Shown here: positions 1 through 4,789 of the stretch, in pieces | How the letters are laid out: each line of letters starts with the position of its first letter | Numbering within the stretch: the stretch's first letter is position 1 | Assembly: GCA_900555795.1 (NCBI GenBank) | Contig: USMP01000120.1 | Coordinates: 1-5,183, forward strand | DNA from: an uncultured Eubacteriales bacterium | GTDB lineage: Bacteria > Bacillota > Clostridia > Oscillospirales > Oscillospiraceae | DNA: 5,183 nucleotides | Direction of reading: 5' to 3' | Notes under the pieces: generated by a model | Seen by the model: only the letters and a program-made list of their open reading frames with translations | Told to the model about the DNA's origin: nothing | Databases searched by the model: none | Position numbers and translations under genes: made by a program

Positions 1-317
1 GTCTCCAACTTTACCGTCTCCACCGCCGCGGTGGCGGCGTCGCCATGGCGCTGGGCGTCCGCCAGCCGCTGCCGCCAGTTGGCGGGGACAGTTTCGAACC
101 GCTCCAGGCAGGCCCGGCAGTAGGCCCCCCGGTCGCCGCCTCCAGCCGCCGTGGCCAGGGTGGCGAAGATGTTCACAATGTTCAGCCGGATTTTCTCCAG
201 AGCGGCGTCATCCCCGCAGCCGGCGGCGGCATACGCCCCCCGGCGGGCCTCAATGGCGGAGCGCAGGGGCTCCAGCCGGGCCAGGTAGCGCCGGCGCAGC
301 GCGTCAATTTGTTCCAT
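1..317 (-). CDS. Hypothetical small helical protein, N-terminal part (runs off left edge)
   Basis: An open frame on the minus strand starts at ATG 317 and stays open for 105 codons to the window edge, so the C-terminus is missing. The protein begins MEQIDALRRRYLARLEPLRS and is rich in Ala, Arg, Leu and Glu, with no signal peptide or membrane segment. It looks mostly alpha-helical, with a cysteine pair in YCRACLERF around residues 71-79. The start is supported by an AGGAGA ribosome site 9 bases upstream and a near-consensus promoter further out, which is the main reason to call it a real gene. I do not recognise a characterised family. It resembles the short conserved hypothetical proteins common in Oscillospiraceae, but that is an impression only. 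It is transcribed divergently from the amidohydrolase operon. The plus-strand open frame over the same bases lacks a ribosome site and is taken as its shadow. Confidence 0.7.
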   Translation of the reverse strand, partial: MEQIDALRRRYLARLEPLRSAIEARRGAYAAAGCGDDAALEKIRLNIVNIFATLATAAGGGDRGAYCRACLERFETVPANWRQRLADAQRHGDAATAAVETVKLE

Positions 318-325
318 GTACAATC

Positions 326-351
326 TTCTCCTCTCCGCGGGACGTTCCCGC
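326..351 (-). promoter_or_regulatory. Ribosome site and preceding leader hairpin of the left-edge gene
   Basis: Read on the minus strand, GCGGGA, a 3-base loop and TCCCGC (351-337) form a perfect 6-bp hairpin just before the GGAGAGGAGA ribosome-binding stretch (335-326). With the -10 box at 368-363 the transcript should start near 356, so this hairpin would sit almost at its 5' end. It could stabilise the mRNA 5' end or affect ribosome access. The role is inference. Confidence 0.45.
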
Positions 352-362
352 TGGCAGGTTTT

Positions 363-391
363 AGTATAATAATCAAAATCGATTTTGTCAA
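363..391 (-). promoter_or_regulatory. Sigma-A promoter for the left-edge gene, with a palindromic spacer
   Basis: On the minus strand TTGACA (391-386) and TATACT (368-363) are separated by exactly 17 bases, which is close to a perfect housekeeping promoter. The predicted start is near 356, giving a leader of about 39 bases. The spacer holds the 14-bp perfect palindrome CAAAATCGATTTTG (374-387), which reaches into the edge of the -35 box. This is a plausible repressor operator, because a protein bound there would block RNA polymerase. Confidence 0.8.
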
Positions 392-482
392 TCTATTTTT
401 ATATTCATCAAATTAAATTTACAAAGTGCCTGACATATGCTTCTCCCGCGGCCAGTATCCTCCGCCGGCGAACGCGACGACG

Positions 483-504
483 CCCCCCCTTCCGGCCCGG
501 GGGG
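483..504. repeat. GC-rich inverted repeat upstream of the amidohydrolase promoter
   Basis: Seven C (483-489) and six G (499-504) flank TTCCGGCCC, so a GC hairpin is possible. It lies just upstream of the -35 box of the amidohydrolase promoter. It has no T-run, so it is unlikely to be an intrinsic terminator. I see nothing else in 420-511. Confidence 0.35.
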
Positions 505-511
505 ACACCCC

Positions 512-540
512 TTGCATTAACTGGCATTTTTTTGTATAAT
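512..540 (+). promoter_or_regulatory. Sigma-A promoter of the amidohydrolase operon
   Basis: TTGCAT (512-517) and a perfect TATAAT (535-540) are separated by 17 bases, with a T-run in the spacer. The transcript should start near 547, giving a leader of about 26 bases that is almost entirely the ribosome site. There is no room for a riboswitch, and no clear operator palindrome overlaps the boxes, so expression is probably constitutive or controlled by a factor that cannot be seen here. Confidence 0.82.
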
Positions 541-556
541 GACTGTAGTACGGAAG

Positions 557-563
557 AAGGAGG
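557..563 (+). promoter_or_regulatory. Strong ribosome-binding site, amidohydrolase
   Basis: AAGGAGG lies 9 bases before ATG 573 and is a full match to the anti-Shine-Dalgarno core. It fixes the start of the amidohydrolase. Confidence 0.85.
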
Positions 564-572
564 AGCGTATCC

Positions 573-1718
573 ATGCTCATCAAAAACGGTACCATTTACG
601 ACGCGGTCCATCCCCAGCCCTATGAGGGCGACATCGCCCTGCGGGAGGGCGTCATCGCCGCCATCGGCACGGACCTCCAGCCCCAGCCGGGGGAGGAGAT
701 CCTGGACGCCTCCGGGCTGCGGGTCTACCCCGGCTTTGTGGAGGCCCACAGCCATCTGGGGCTCCACAACTACGGCATGGGCATCGAGGGCCACGACTAC
801 AACGAGATGGGGGACATTGTGGCCGCCCAGCTGCGGGCCATCGACGGCTTCTATCCCCAGGACCGGGCTATTCCCATGGCCCTGGCGGGCGGTGTCACCA
901 CCGTGGGCGCCGGCCCCGGCAGCGCCAATGTGCTGGGCGGCACCTTCGCCGTGGTCAAGACCGCCGGCTCCTGTGTGGACGACATGGTGCTGCTGCCGGA
1001 GGCGGCCATGAAGTGCGCCTTTGGCGAGAACCCCAAGCGCTGCTACAAGGAGAAGGGGGACTCCGCCCGCATGACTACCGCCGCCAAGCTGCGGGACATG
1101 CTCTTCCAGGCCCGGGACTACATGGAGCGGAAGGACGCCGCCGCCGGCGACGCGCTGAAAAAGCCCAAGTTTGACATGAAGATGGAGGCTCTGATCCCCG
1201 TTCTGCGGGGGGAGATCCCCCTGAAGGCCCACGCCCACCGGGCGGACGATATCTGCACCGCCATCCGCATCGCCAAGGAGTTCGGCGTCCGGATGACCCT
1301 GGAGCACTGCACCGAGGGCCATCTGATTGTGGACGAACTGGTCAGGGCCGGCTTCCCGGTGGCGGTGGGGCCCACCCTGACCAACGCCAGTAAGATCGAG
1401 TTGGAGAACAAGACCTTTGAGACCCCCGGCATCCTGGCCCGGGCCGGACTCCAGGTGAGCATCATCACCGACGCCCCCGTCATCCCCCAGCAGTACCTGC
1501 CCCTGTGCGCGGGTCTGGCCGTAAAGGCGGGAATGGACAGCTTCCAGGCCCTCCAGGCCATCACCATCAACCCCGCCCGGCACCTGGGCGTGGCGGAGCG
1601 GGTGGGCTCTCTGGAGGTCGGAAAGGACGCGGACGTGGTCATCGCCGACGGCGATGTGATGGTCAGCGACACCCACGTGCGCACGGTGATGCTGAACGGC
1701 CGCCGGATGATTGGCTGA
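573..1718 (+). CDS. Metal-dependent amidohydrolase, imidazolonepropionase-like (COG1228 type)
   Basis: A complete 381-residue cytosolic enzyme of the amidohydrolase superfamily. Members hydrolyse amide, imide or peptide-like C-N bonds with a metal-activated water, and the substrate here cannot be read from sequence. The N-terminal beta-sandwich strand MLIKNGTIYD is followed by the PGFVEAHSHLG motif, in which H59 and H61 are the HxH metal ligands. Further candidate ligands are H220 or H222 in KAHAHRADD, H245 in LEHCTEGH, and catalytic D300 in IITDAP. The C-terminus has the signature INPARHLGVAERVGSLEVGKDADVVI (residues 332-357), where the chain re-enters the small domain. The stretch AGGVTTVGAGPGSANVLGG (105-123) is typical of a clostridial subgroup annotated only as amidohydrolase, which is distinct from true HutI. 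No hut genes are nearby, so histidine breakdown is not supported. It is the first gene of a two-gene unit with the unknown protein 28 bases downstream. Length and motifs look intact. Confidence 0.93.
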   Translation: MLIKNGTIYDAVHPQPYEGDIALREGVIAAIGTDLQPQPGEEILDASGLRVYPGFVEAHSHLGLHNYGMGIEGHDYNEMGDIVAAQLRAIDGFYPQDRAIPMALAGGVTTVGAGPGSANVLGGTFAVVKTAGSCVDDMVLLPEAAMKCAFGENPKRCYKEKGDSARMTTAAKLRDMLFQARDYMERKDAAAGDALKKPKFDMKMEALIPVLRGEIPLKAHAHRADDICTAIRIAKEFGVRMTLEHCTEGHLIVDELVRAGFPVAVGPTLTNASKIELENKTFETPGILARAGLQVSIITDAPVIPQQYLPLCAGLAVKAGMDSFQALQAITINPARHLGVAERVGSLEVGKDADVVIADGDVMVSDTHVRTVMLNGRRMIG

Positions 1719-1734
1719 AAAATTTGGTGAAAGC

Positions 1735-1739
1735 GAGGT
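1735..1739 (+). promoter_or_regulatory. Ribosome site that decides the GTG start of the second operon gene
   Basis: GAGGT lies 7 bases before GTG 1747. The in-frame upstream TTG at 1711 has no purine-rich site, and ATG 1759 would be 19 bases away from this one. GTG 1747 is therefore the best start. Confidence 0.6.
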
Positions 1740-1746
1740 AGCGCCC

Positions 1747-2766
1747 GTGGCTGCCGACATGTCCCGCGTGCTGATAGAGGCGGTGGTGGAGCAGACGCTG
1801 GAGGACTTTCCCCAGTTCCCCGAGCGGAGCGTCCGCCGCCTGATGGACCTGTTTCTCCGCCTGGCGGAGGGACGGGCGCAATATGAAATTTTCGCGGCGG
1901 CCCACCGGTTCCTGGCGGATCGCCAGAGCGGCTTTTACGGCCTGATTCGGGGCGCCGCGGCGGACGTGGACCGGAAACGGCTGGCGGCCTTCGGCGTGAA
2001 CCTGGGATATGAGTCCCTCCTGGCCGGGGCGGATACCATTCGCCGGGCGGAGGCCCGGGAGGGCTGCTTCATCCCCTGGACCATTTCCCTGGCCATAGAC
2101 GCCTCCACCCTTCCCCAGCGGGAGGCGGCCTACGGCGCCCTCATAGACCAGGGCCGGCAGCTGGGGGTGCACACCTGGCTGCTCCTGCCCGCCGGCGGCG
2201 CCCGGGCCCTGCTGCCCCTAGCCGCCGCCTATCCGGACTGCGCCTTTCTCCTCTTCTGTGACGCGGAGGAGATCACGGAGGCCTTTCTGGATGAGGCGGG
2301 CGCCGTGCCCCATCTGATGCCGGTGATCCGGTACGGCGACAGCGCCGCCGGGGCCTGCGCGGCCCTGCGGCAGAGACGGCTCCTGTTTTCCACGTACCTG
2401 CGCTACCGGGAGGCGGATCTGGAGCGTCTGGCCGGCGGCGACCTCTTCTGCTGCGCGGAGATCCTCCACCCGGCCGTCACATTCTTTCTGGCGGACGACA
2501 GCTGCCCGGAGGCCGTCCGCCAGGCGGCCCGGGGCCACATCCTGGAGGCCCGGCGGCAGCAGCAGTACCGGACCATTTTGTGGGATGTGGACAGCGATGG
2601 GGCCTACGTGAGCCGCGCCATTTCCGGCGCCCCCTGCTCCGCGGCATTTGCCCCTGACGGCACTCTCCATACCGGTCCGGGCCATCCGGCCAGCCCGGAA
2701 ACCCTCTTTCAAACGCCCCTGGCCACCCTGCTGCGCAAGGCCCTTCCCCAGTGCTCCGCCATATAG
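1747..2766 (+). CDS. Conserved-looking hypothetical protein, second gene of the amidohydrolase operon
   Basis: A 339-residue protein if it starts at GTG 1747. A TTG start at 1711 would give 351 residues and an 8-base overlap with the amidohydrolase, but lacks a ribosome site. I do not recognise the family. The protein is soluble, with no signal peptide or membrane helix. Residues 1-75 look helical. From about residue 80 (AAFGVNLGYESLLAGADTIR) onward, hydrophobic strands alternate with helices: WTISLAID (111-118), VHTWLLLP (141-148), CAFLLFCD (165-172), RRLLFSTYL (210-218) and YRTILWDVDSDG (274-285). This pattern suggests a TIM-barrel-like or other alpha/beta fold. Eight cysteines are present, but there is no CxxxCxxC cluster, so it is not a classical radical SAM enzyme. 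The C-terminal AFAPDGTLHTG (300-310) is a beta-hairpin-like segment. Close spacing and a shared promoter argue for a role alongside the amidohydrolase, but no function can be assigned. Confidence 0.83.
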   Translation: MAADMSRVLIEAVVEQTLEDFPQFPERSVRRLMDLFLRLAEGRAQYEIFAAAHRFLADRQSGFYGLIRGAAADVDRKRLAAFGVNLGYESLLAGADTIRRAEAREGCFIPWTISLAIDASTLPQREAAYGALIDQGRQLGVHTWLLLPAGGARALLPLAAAYPDCAFLLFCDAEEITEAFLDEAGAVPHLMPVIRYGDSAAGACAALRQRRLLFSTYLRYREADLERLAGGDLFCCAEILHPAVTFFLADDSCPEAVRQAARGHILEARRQQQYRTILWDVDSDGAYVSRAISGAPCSAAFAPDGTLHTGPGHPASPETLFQTPLATLLRKALPQCSAI

Positions 2767-2767
2767 C

Positions 2768-2809
2768 AAAACCGCCTGGACGGTAAAACCGTCCAGGCGG
2801 TTGCTTTGC
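2768..2809. terminator. Bidirectional hairpin terminator between convergent genes
   Basis: A perfect 14-bp stem (2770-2783 with 2789-2802) starts AACCGCCTGG, with the 5-base loop TAAAA. Flanking CAAA and TTTG can extend it past a two-base bulge. It begins right after the TAG stop at 2764-2766 and ends 5 bases before the end of the flotillin frame. The T-runs are short: TTGCTTTG on the plus side, and TTTTGC on the minus side formed partly by the stem end. It probably ends transcription in both directions, less cleanly than a classic U-run terminator. Confidence 0.8.
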
Positions 2810-2813
2810 AAGG

Positions 2814-4301
2814 TCAGACGCTCTCTGCGGGGCCCTCCTCCTGGGCGGAGGCAGCCTTGGCGGGGGCGTCGGCGGGCTGATCCGCCTGACCGGCCTTCAC
2901 CTCCACGGTGACAGGCCTCGCGGCGGCCACACTGCCGCCCACCACACCGGAGAGCAGAGCGGAGAGATCCAGGCCCGTGGACTCCTTCATGCCGTCCATG
3001 ATCTGGCTGGCGCTGCTCATCACGTCCTTTACCAGCCGGGTGGAGTTGCCGTCGCCGTACATAACGATCTTGTCGGTCTGGGCCAGAGGGGCGGCGGCGT
3101 TCTTCACCACCTCGGGCAGGGCGGCCAGATACATCTCCAGCACCGAGGCCTCGCCCATCTTCTTCTGGGCCAGGGCCTTCTTCTCGATGGCCTCGGCCTC
3201 CGCCAGGCCCTTGGCCCGGATACCCTCGGCCTCCTGCTCCATGGCGAAGCGGAGGGCCTCCGCCTCGGCCTTCCGGGCCTCGGCCTCCTTCTGCGCCTCG
3301 TAGGCCTTGGCGTCTGCCTCCCGCTGGCGGCGGATCAGATCGGCCTCGGCGTCCTTCTCAGCCTTGTACTTCATGGCGTCCGCCTGCTTGCGAACCTCGG
3401 CATCCAGCTGGCGCTCCTTCAGGGCGATGGCCTTCTCCGCCAGTTCAGCCTCCTTCTCCTTCCGGGCGATGTCGGCGTTTACTTTGGTGACTTCAATGGT
3501 CTTGCGCTGGGTCTCCTGCTGAATGGAGTAGGCGGCGTCGGCCTCCGCCTTCTTGGCGTCCGCCTTCACCTTCATCTCCGCCTGCTGGATGGCGAGAGCG
3601 GCGTCCTGCTCGGCAATCATCTTCTCCGCCTGGACCTTCACGGCGTTGGCCTCCTGCTGGGCGTTGGAGGTGGCGATGGCGATATCCCGCTGGGCGTTGG
3701 CCTTGGCGATCTGGGCGTTCTTGCGGATCTGCTCCACGTTGTCGATACCCATGTTCTCGATGGTGCCGGCCCCATCCTTGAAGTTCTGGATATTGAAGTT
3801 CACCACCTCAAGGCCCAGCTTCTTCATGTCGGGAACCACGTTCTCGGTGATCTTCCGGGCCACGCCCTGGCGGTCCTGGACCATCTCCTTCAGGCCCACG
3901 GAGCCCACGATCTCCCGCATGTTGCCTTCCAGCACCTGGGTCACAAGGCCGATGAGTTCCTCGGGCCGCTTGCCCAGCAGGGCCTCGGCGGCCAGCTTCA
4001 GCAGTTCCGGGTCGGAACTGATCTTCACGTTGGCCACGCCGTCCACGGAGACGTTGATGAACTCGTTGGTGGGGACCGCCTCGCTGGTCTTCACGTCCAC
4101 CTGCATGATGCGCAGGCTCAGCTTATCCACCCGCTCAAAGAAGGGAATCCGCCAGCCGGCCTTACCCACCAGAATCCGCCTGCGGCCCAGGCCGGAAATG
4201 ATGTACGCCGTGTCCGGCGGCGCCTTCAGGTAGCCGATCACCAGCAGCACCACCAGGACGGCAACAATCAGTACCGGTAAAAGTTTCAGCAATGTGTCCA
4301 T
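2814..4301 (-). CDS. floT: Flotillin-like SPFH-domain membrane scaffold protein
   Basis: A complete 495-residue flotillin, close in length and layout to Bacillus subtilis FloT (YuaG, about 509 residues). Flotillins form oligomers on the inner leaflet and organise functional membrane microdomains that affect signalling, secretion and membrane fluidity. Residues 5-24 form one hydrophobic N-terminal helix. The SPFH/PHB domain follows (about 28-190, with TAYIISGLGRRRILVGKAGW and LEVVNFNIQNFKD). A long Ala/Glu/Lys/Gln coiled coil of the flotillin repeat type covers about 190-385. The C-terminal oligomerisation region contains LPEVVKNAAAPLAQTDKIVMYG (395-416) and a low-complexity Ala/Pro/Glu tail. 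AGGAGGA lies 5 bases before ATG 4301. It is a single-gene unit facing a convergent operon; the NfeD-like partner (YuaF) that usually accompanies flotillins is absent from the visible neighbourhood. Upstream are a promoter at 4362-4391 and a riboswitch-terminator module. The symbol rests on family likeness. Confidence 0.93.
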   Translation of the reverse strand: MDTLLKLLPVLIVAVLVVLLVIGYLKAPPDTAYIISGLGRRRILVGKAGWRIPFFERVDKLSLRIMQVDVKTSEAVPTNEFINVSVDGVANVKISSDPELLKLAAEALLGKRPEELIGLVTQVLEGNMREIVGSVGLKEMVQDRQGVARKITENVVPDMKKLGLEVVNFNIQNFKDGAGTIENMGIDNVEQIRKNAQIAKANAQRDIAIATSNAQQEANAVKVQAEKMIAEQDAALAIQQAEMKVKADAKKAEADAAYSIQQETQRKTIEVTKVNADIARKEKEAELAEKAIALKERQLDAEVRKQADAMKYKAEKDAEADLIRRQREADAKAYEAQKEAEARKAEAEALRFAMEQEAEGIRAKGLAEAEAIEKKALAQKKMGEASVLEMYLAALPEVVKNAAAPLAQTDKIVMYGDGNSTRLVKDVMSSASQIMDGMKESTGLDLSALLSGVVGGSVAAARPVTVEVKAGQADQPADAPAKAASAQEEGPAESV

Positions 4302-4306
4302 AATTC

Positions 4307-4313
4307 TCCTCCT
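4307..4313 (-). promoter_or_regulatory. Ribosome-binding site of the flotillin gene
   Basis: AGGAGGA on the minus strand, 5 bases before ATG 4301, is a strong site that fixes the start. The 19-codon frame from ATG 4345 runs across it and overlaps the flotillin start, but has no ribosome site of its own. Confidence 0.85.
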
Positions 4314-4361
4314 GTTTGTCTATACAATATCCCGCTTGCTTCCATGTCTCTGCCTGTCTAG

Positions 4362-4391
4362 AGTATAACCCGGCCGGGCAGGCTGTGTCAA
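4362..4391 (-). promoter_or_regulatory. Proximal sigma-A promoter of the flotillin gene
   Basis: On the minus strand TTGACA (4391-4386) and TATACT (4367-4362) are 18 bases apart. The predicted start near 4355 gives a leader of about 54 bases. The spacer contains the perfect palindrome CCCGGCCGGG (4369-4378), which could be an operator. Because it lies downstream of the riboswitch terminator, this promoter would give flotillin expression independent of the riboswitch. Confidence 0.78.
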
Positions 4392-4408
4392 AGGGAGAAG
4401 CCTGGAAC

Positions 4409-4432
4409 TTTTTCGCACCCGGGTACGAAAAA
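4409..4432. repeat. 24-bp imperfect palindrome overlapping the terminator U-run
   Basis: TTTTTCG (4409-4415) and CGAAAAA (4426-4432) flank ACCC/GGGT, with one non-complementary pair (C4416/A4425). In minus-strand RNA that pair becomes a U-G wobble, so the whole element could fold. It shares the U-run of the upstream terminator and lies just before the proximal flotillin -35 box. It could be a protein operator or part of an alternative RNA fold. Confidence 0.55.
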
Positions 4433-4466
4433 ACGAGGCTCCTACCTCTTGGGTAAAAGTCTCGTT
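4428..4466 (-). terminator. Intrinsic terminator of the riboswitch leader
   Basis: In minus-strand RNA, AACGAG pairs with CUCGUU. After one A-C mismatch, CUUUUACC pairs with GGUAGGAG (two G-U pairs) around the loop CAAGA. A run of six U follows, partly inside the stem end. This is a 14-bp-plus-mismatch stem with a good U-run, placed 5 bases after the aptamer, as expected for the expression platform of a transcriptional riboswitch. I could not identify a convincing antiterminator pairing by eye. Confidence 0.82.
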
Positions 4467-4471
4467 AAAAT

Positions 4472-4565
4472 CTTGATCAGAGATCTCTGCGCGTCCCGGG
4501 CCGGACAGGCCGTACTGACGGTGCGCACCCCGGCTCTCGCCGAAGAACTACTCCCTTTTGACAAG
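4472..4565 (-). promoter_or_regulatory. Probable yybP-ykoY (manganese) riboswitch aptamer
   Basis: The minus-strand RNA has a closing stem, CUUGUCA (4565-4559) with UGAUCAAG (4479-4472, one bulged U). The conserved-looking string GGGAGUAG (4555-4548) follows. Next comes a 7-bp hairpin CUUCGGC-GAGA-GCCGGGG (4545-4528), then UGCGC/GCGCA (4527-4523 with 4492-4488) enclosing CCGUCAGUACGG (4521-4510) and a GUCC/GGAC hairpin. GGGAGUAG after a closing stem, a GUCARUAC-like segment and an AGAGAUC tract before the closing strand are what I recall of the yybP-ykoY family, which binds Mn2+ and usually turns on manganese efflux genes. The terminator directly downstream supports a cis-regulatory RNA. The predicted transcript start near 4562 would trim the closing stem to about 4 bp, a weakness. 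The THF riboswitch, which starts GGAGAGUAG, is a less likely alternative. The family assignment is from memory, not a covariance search. Confidence 0.65.
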
Positions 4566-4568
4566 TCT

Positions 4569-4596
4569 ATTATACCACAGGGGCGCCAAAACGCAA
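4569..4596 (-). promoter_or_regulatory. Distal promoter, extended -10, driving the riboswitch leader
   Basis: On the minus strand a perfect TATAAT (4574-4569) is preceded by TGG, giving the extended -10 motif TGnTATAAT. The -35 match is weak (TTGCGT, 4596-4591, 16-base spacer), as is common with extended -10 promoters. The transcript should start near 4562, at the foot of the aptamer. A short inverted repeat GCCAA/TTGGC (4585-4589, 4597-4601) brackets the -35 box. Confidence 0.72.
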
Positions 4597-4607
4597 TTGG
4601 CATATTG

Positions 4608-4632
4608 ACAAAAATTTAACATAAATTTTTGT
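4608..4632. repeat. Perfect 11-bp inverted repeat in the divergent region
   Basis: ACAAAAATTTA (4608-4618) and TAAATTTTTGT (4622-4632) are exact reverse complements around ACA. The repeat lies upstream of the distal flotillin promoter and about 65 bases before the -35 box of the regulator gene. Its AT richness and symmetry suggest a dimeric regulator or bend site. It could also act as a weak terminator hairpin, but no transcript is known to enter it. Confidence 0.7.
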
Positions 4633-4642
4633 GCACCTTGAA

Positions 4643-4683
4643 GATGCGCTTTCAGGGAAATCTGGGCAAAAAAAGGGCGCATC
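4643..4683. repeat. 7-bp inverted repeat with long loop upstream of the regulator promoter
   Basis: GATGCGC (4643-4649) and GCGCATC (4677-4683) are exact reverse complements, separated by 27 bases that contain a small TTTC-AGG-GAAA hairpin (4650-4660) and a run of seven A. No promoter is visible that would transcribe it, so a DNA-level role or chance is as likely as an RNA. Confidence 0.4.
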
Positions 4684-4697
4684 CCCGGCAAATTCTC

Positions 4698-4726
4698 TTT
4701 ACAAACCGTATACTGTTTGATATACT
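4698..4726 (+). promoter_or_regulatory. Sigma-A promoter of the XRE regulator, with repeated TATACT units
   Basis: TTTACA (4698-4703) and TATACT (4721-4726) are 17 bases apart, with a predicted start near 4733 and a leader of about 57 bases. TATACT occurs three times (4709-4714, 4721-4726, 4726-4731), the first being part of the palindrome GTATAC (4708-4713). Repeats over the promoter of an XRE gene are the usual place for autoregulatory operators. That role is inferred. Confidence 0.78.
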
Positions 4727-4743
4727 ATACTTCCTGTATTGAA

Positions 4744-4766
4744 GCGGCAGCTGTAGGGCTGCCAGC
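4744..4766 (+). promoter_or_regulatory. Leader hairpin of the XRE regulator mRNA
   Basis: GGCAGC (4746-4751) pairs with GCTGCC (4758-4763) around TGTAGG, and outer GC pairs extend it past a bulged A4764. It would form near the 5' end of the transcript. No U-run follows, so it is not a terminator. With the weak ribosome site downstream it may help set mRNA stability or translation. Confidence 0.5.
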
Positions 4767-4789
4767 GGGGAAGAAAGAGAGAGCGGAGC

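Noticed and set aside
1711..1746. TTG start at 1711 for the second operon gene
   Set aside because: No purine-rich site precedes it, whereas GTG 1747 has GAGGT at a 7-base spacing.
408..1760. 450-codon open frame on the minus strand, opposite the amidohydrolase
   Set aside because: The plus-strand frame encodes a recognisable enzyme with intact motifs, promoter and ribosome site. The antisense frame gives a His/Gly/Val/Leu-rich product with no domain, typical of GC-rich antisense shadows.
3553..4233. 226-codon plus-strand open frame (and two shorter ones at 2908-3522) opposite the flotillin
   Set aside because: The products are Ser/Ala/Arg/Phe-rich mirror images of the Ala/Glu/Lys coiled-coil codons. 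No ribosome sites or promoters precede them, and the minus strand carries a clear full-length flotillin.
2814..4301. Repetitive Ala/Glu/Lys codons in the flotillin considered as a DNA repeat array
   Set aside because: The repetition is at the protein level (coiled-coil heptads). The DNA copies are diverged and there is no regular unit with spacers, so it is neither a CRISPR nor a satellite repeat.
4286..4345. 19-codon leader frame on the minus strand from ATG 4345, overlapping the flotillin start
   Set aside because: It has no credible ribosome site and its codons simply run over the flotillin ribosome site. The translation MEASGILYRQTGGELWTHC has no regulatory codon run.
4605..4633. TTGACA at 4605-4610 as a plus-strand -35 box
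   Set aside because: No -10-like hexamer lies 16-18 bases downstream (TTTTGT/TTTGTG). The match comes from the edge of the inverted repeat.
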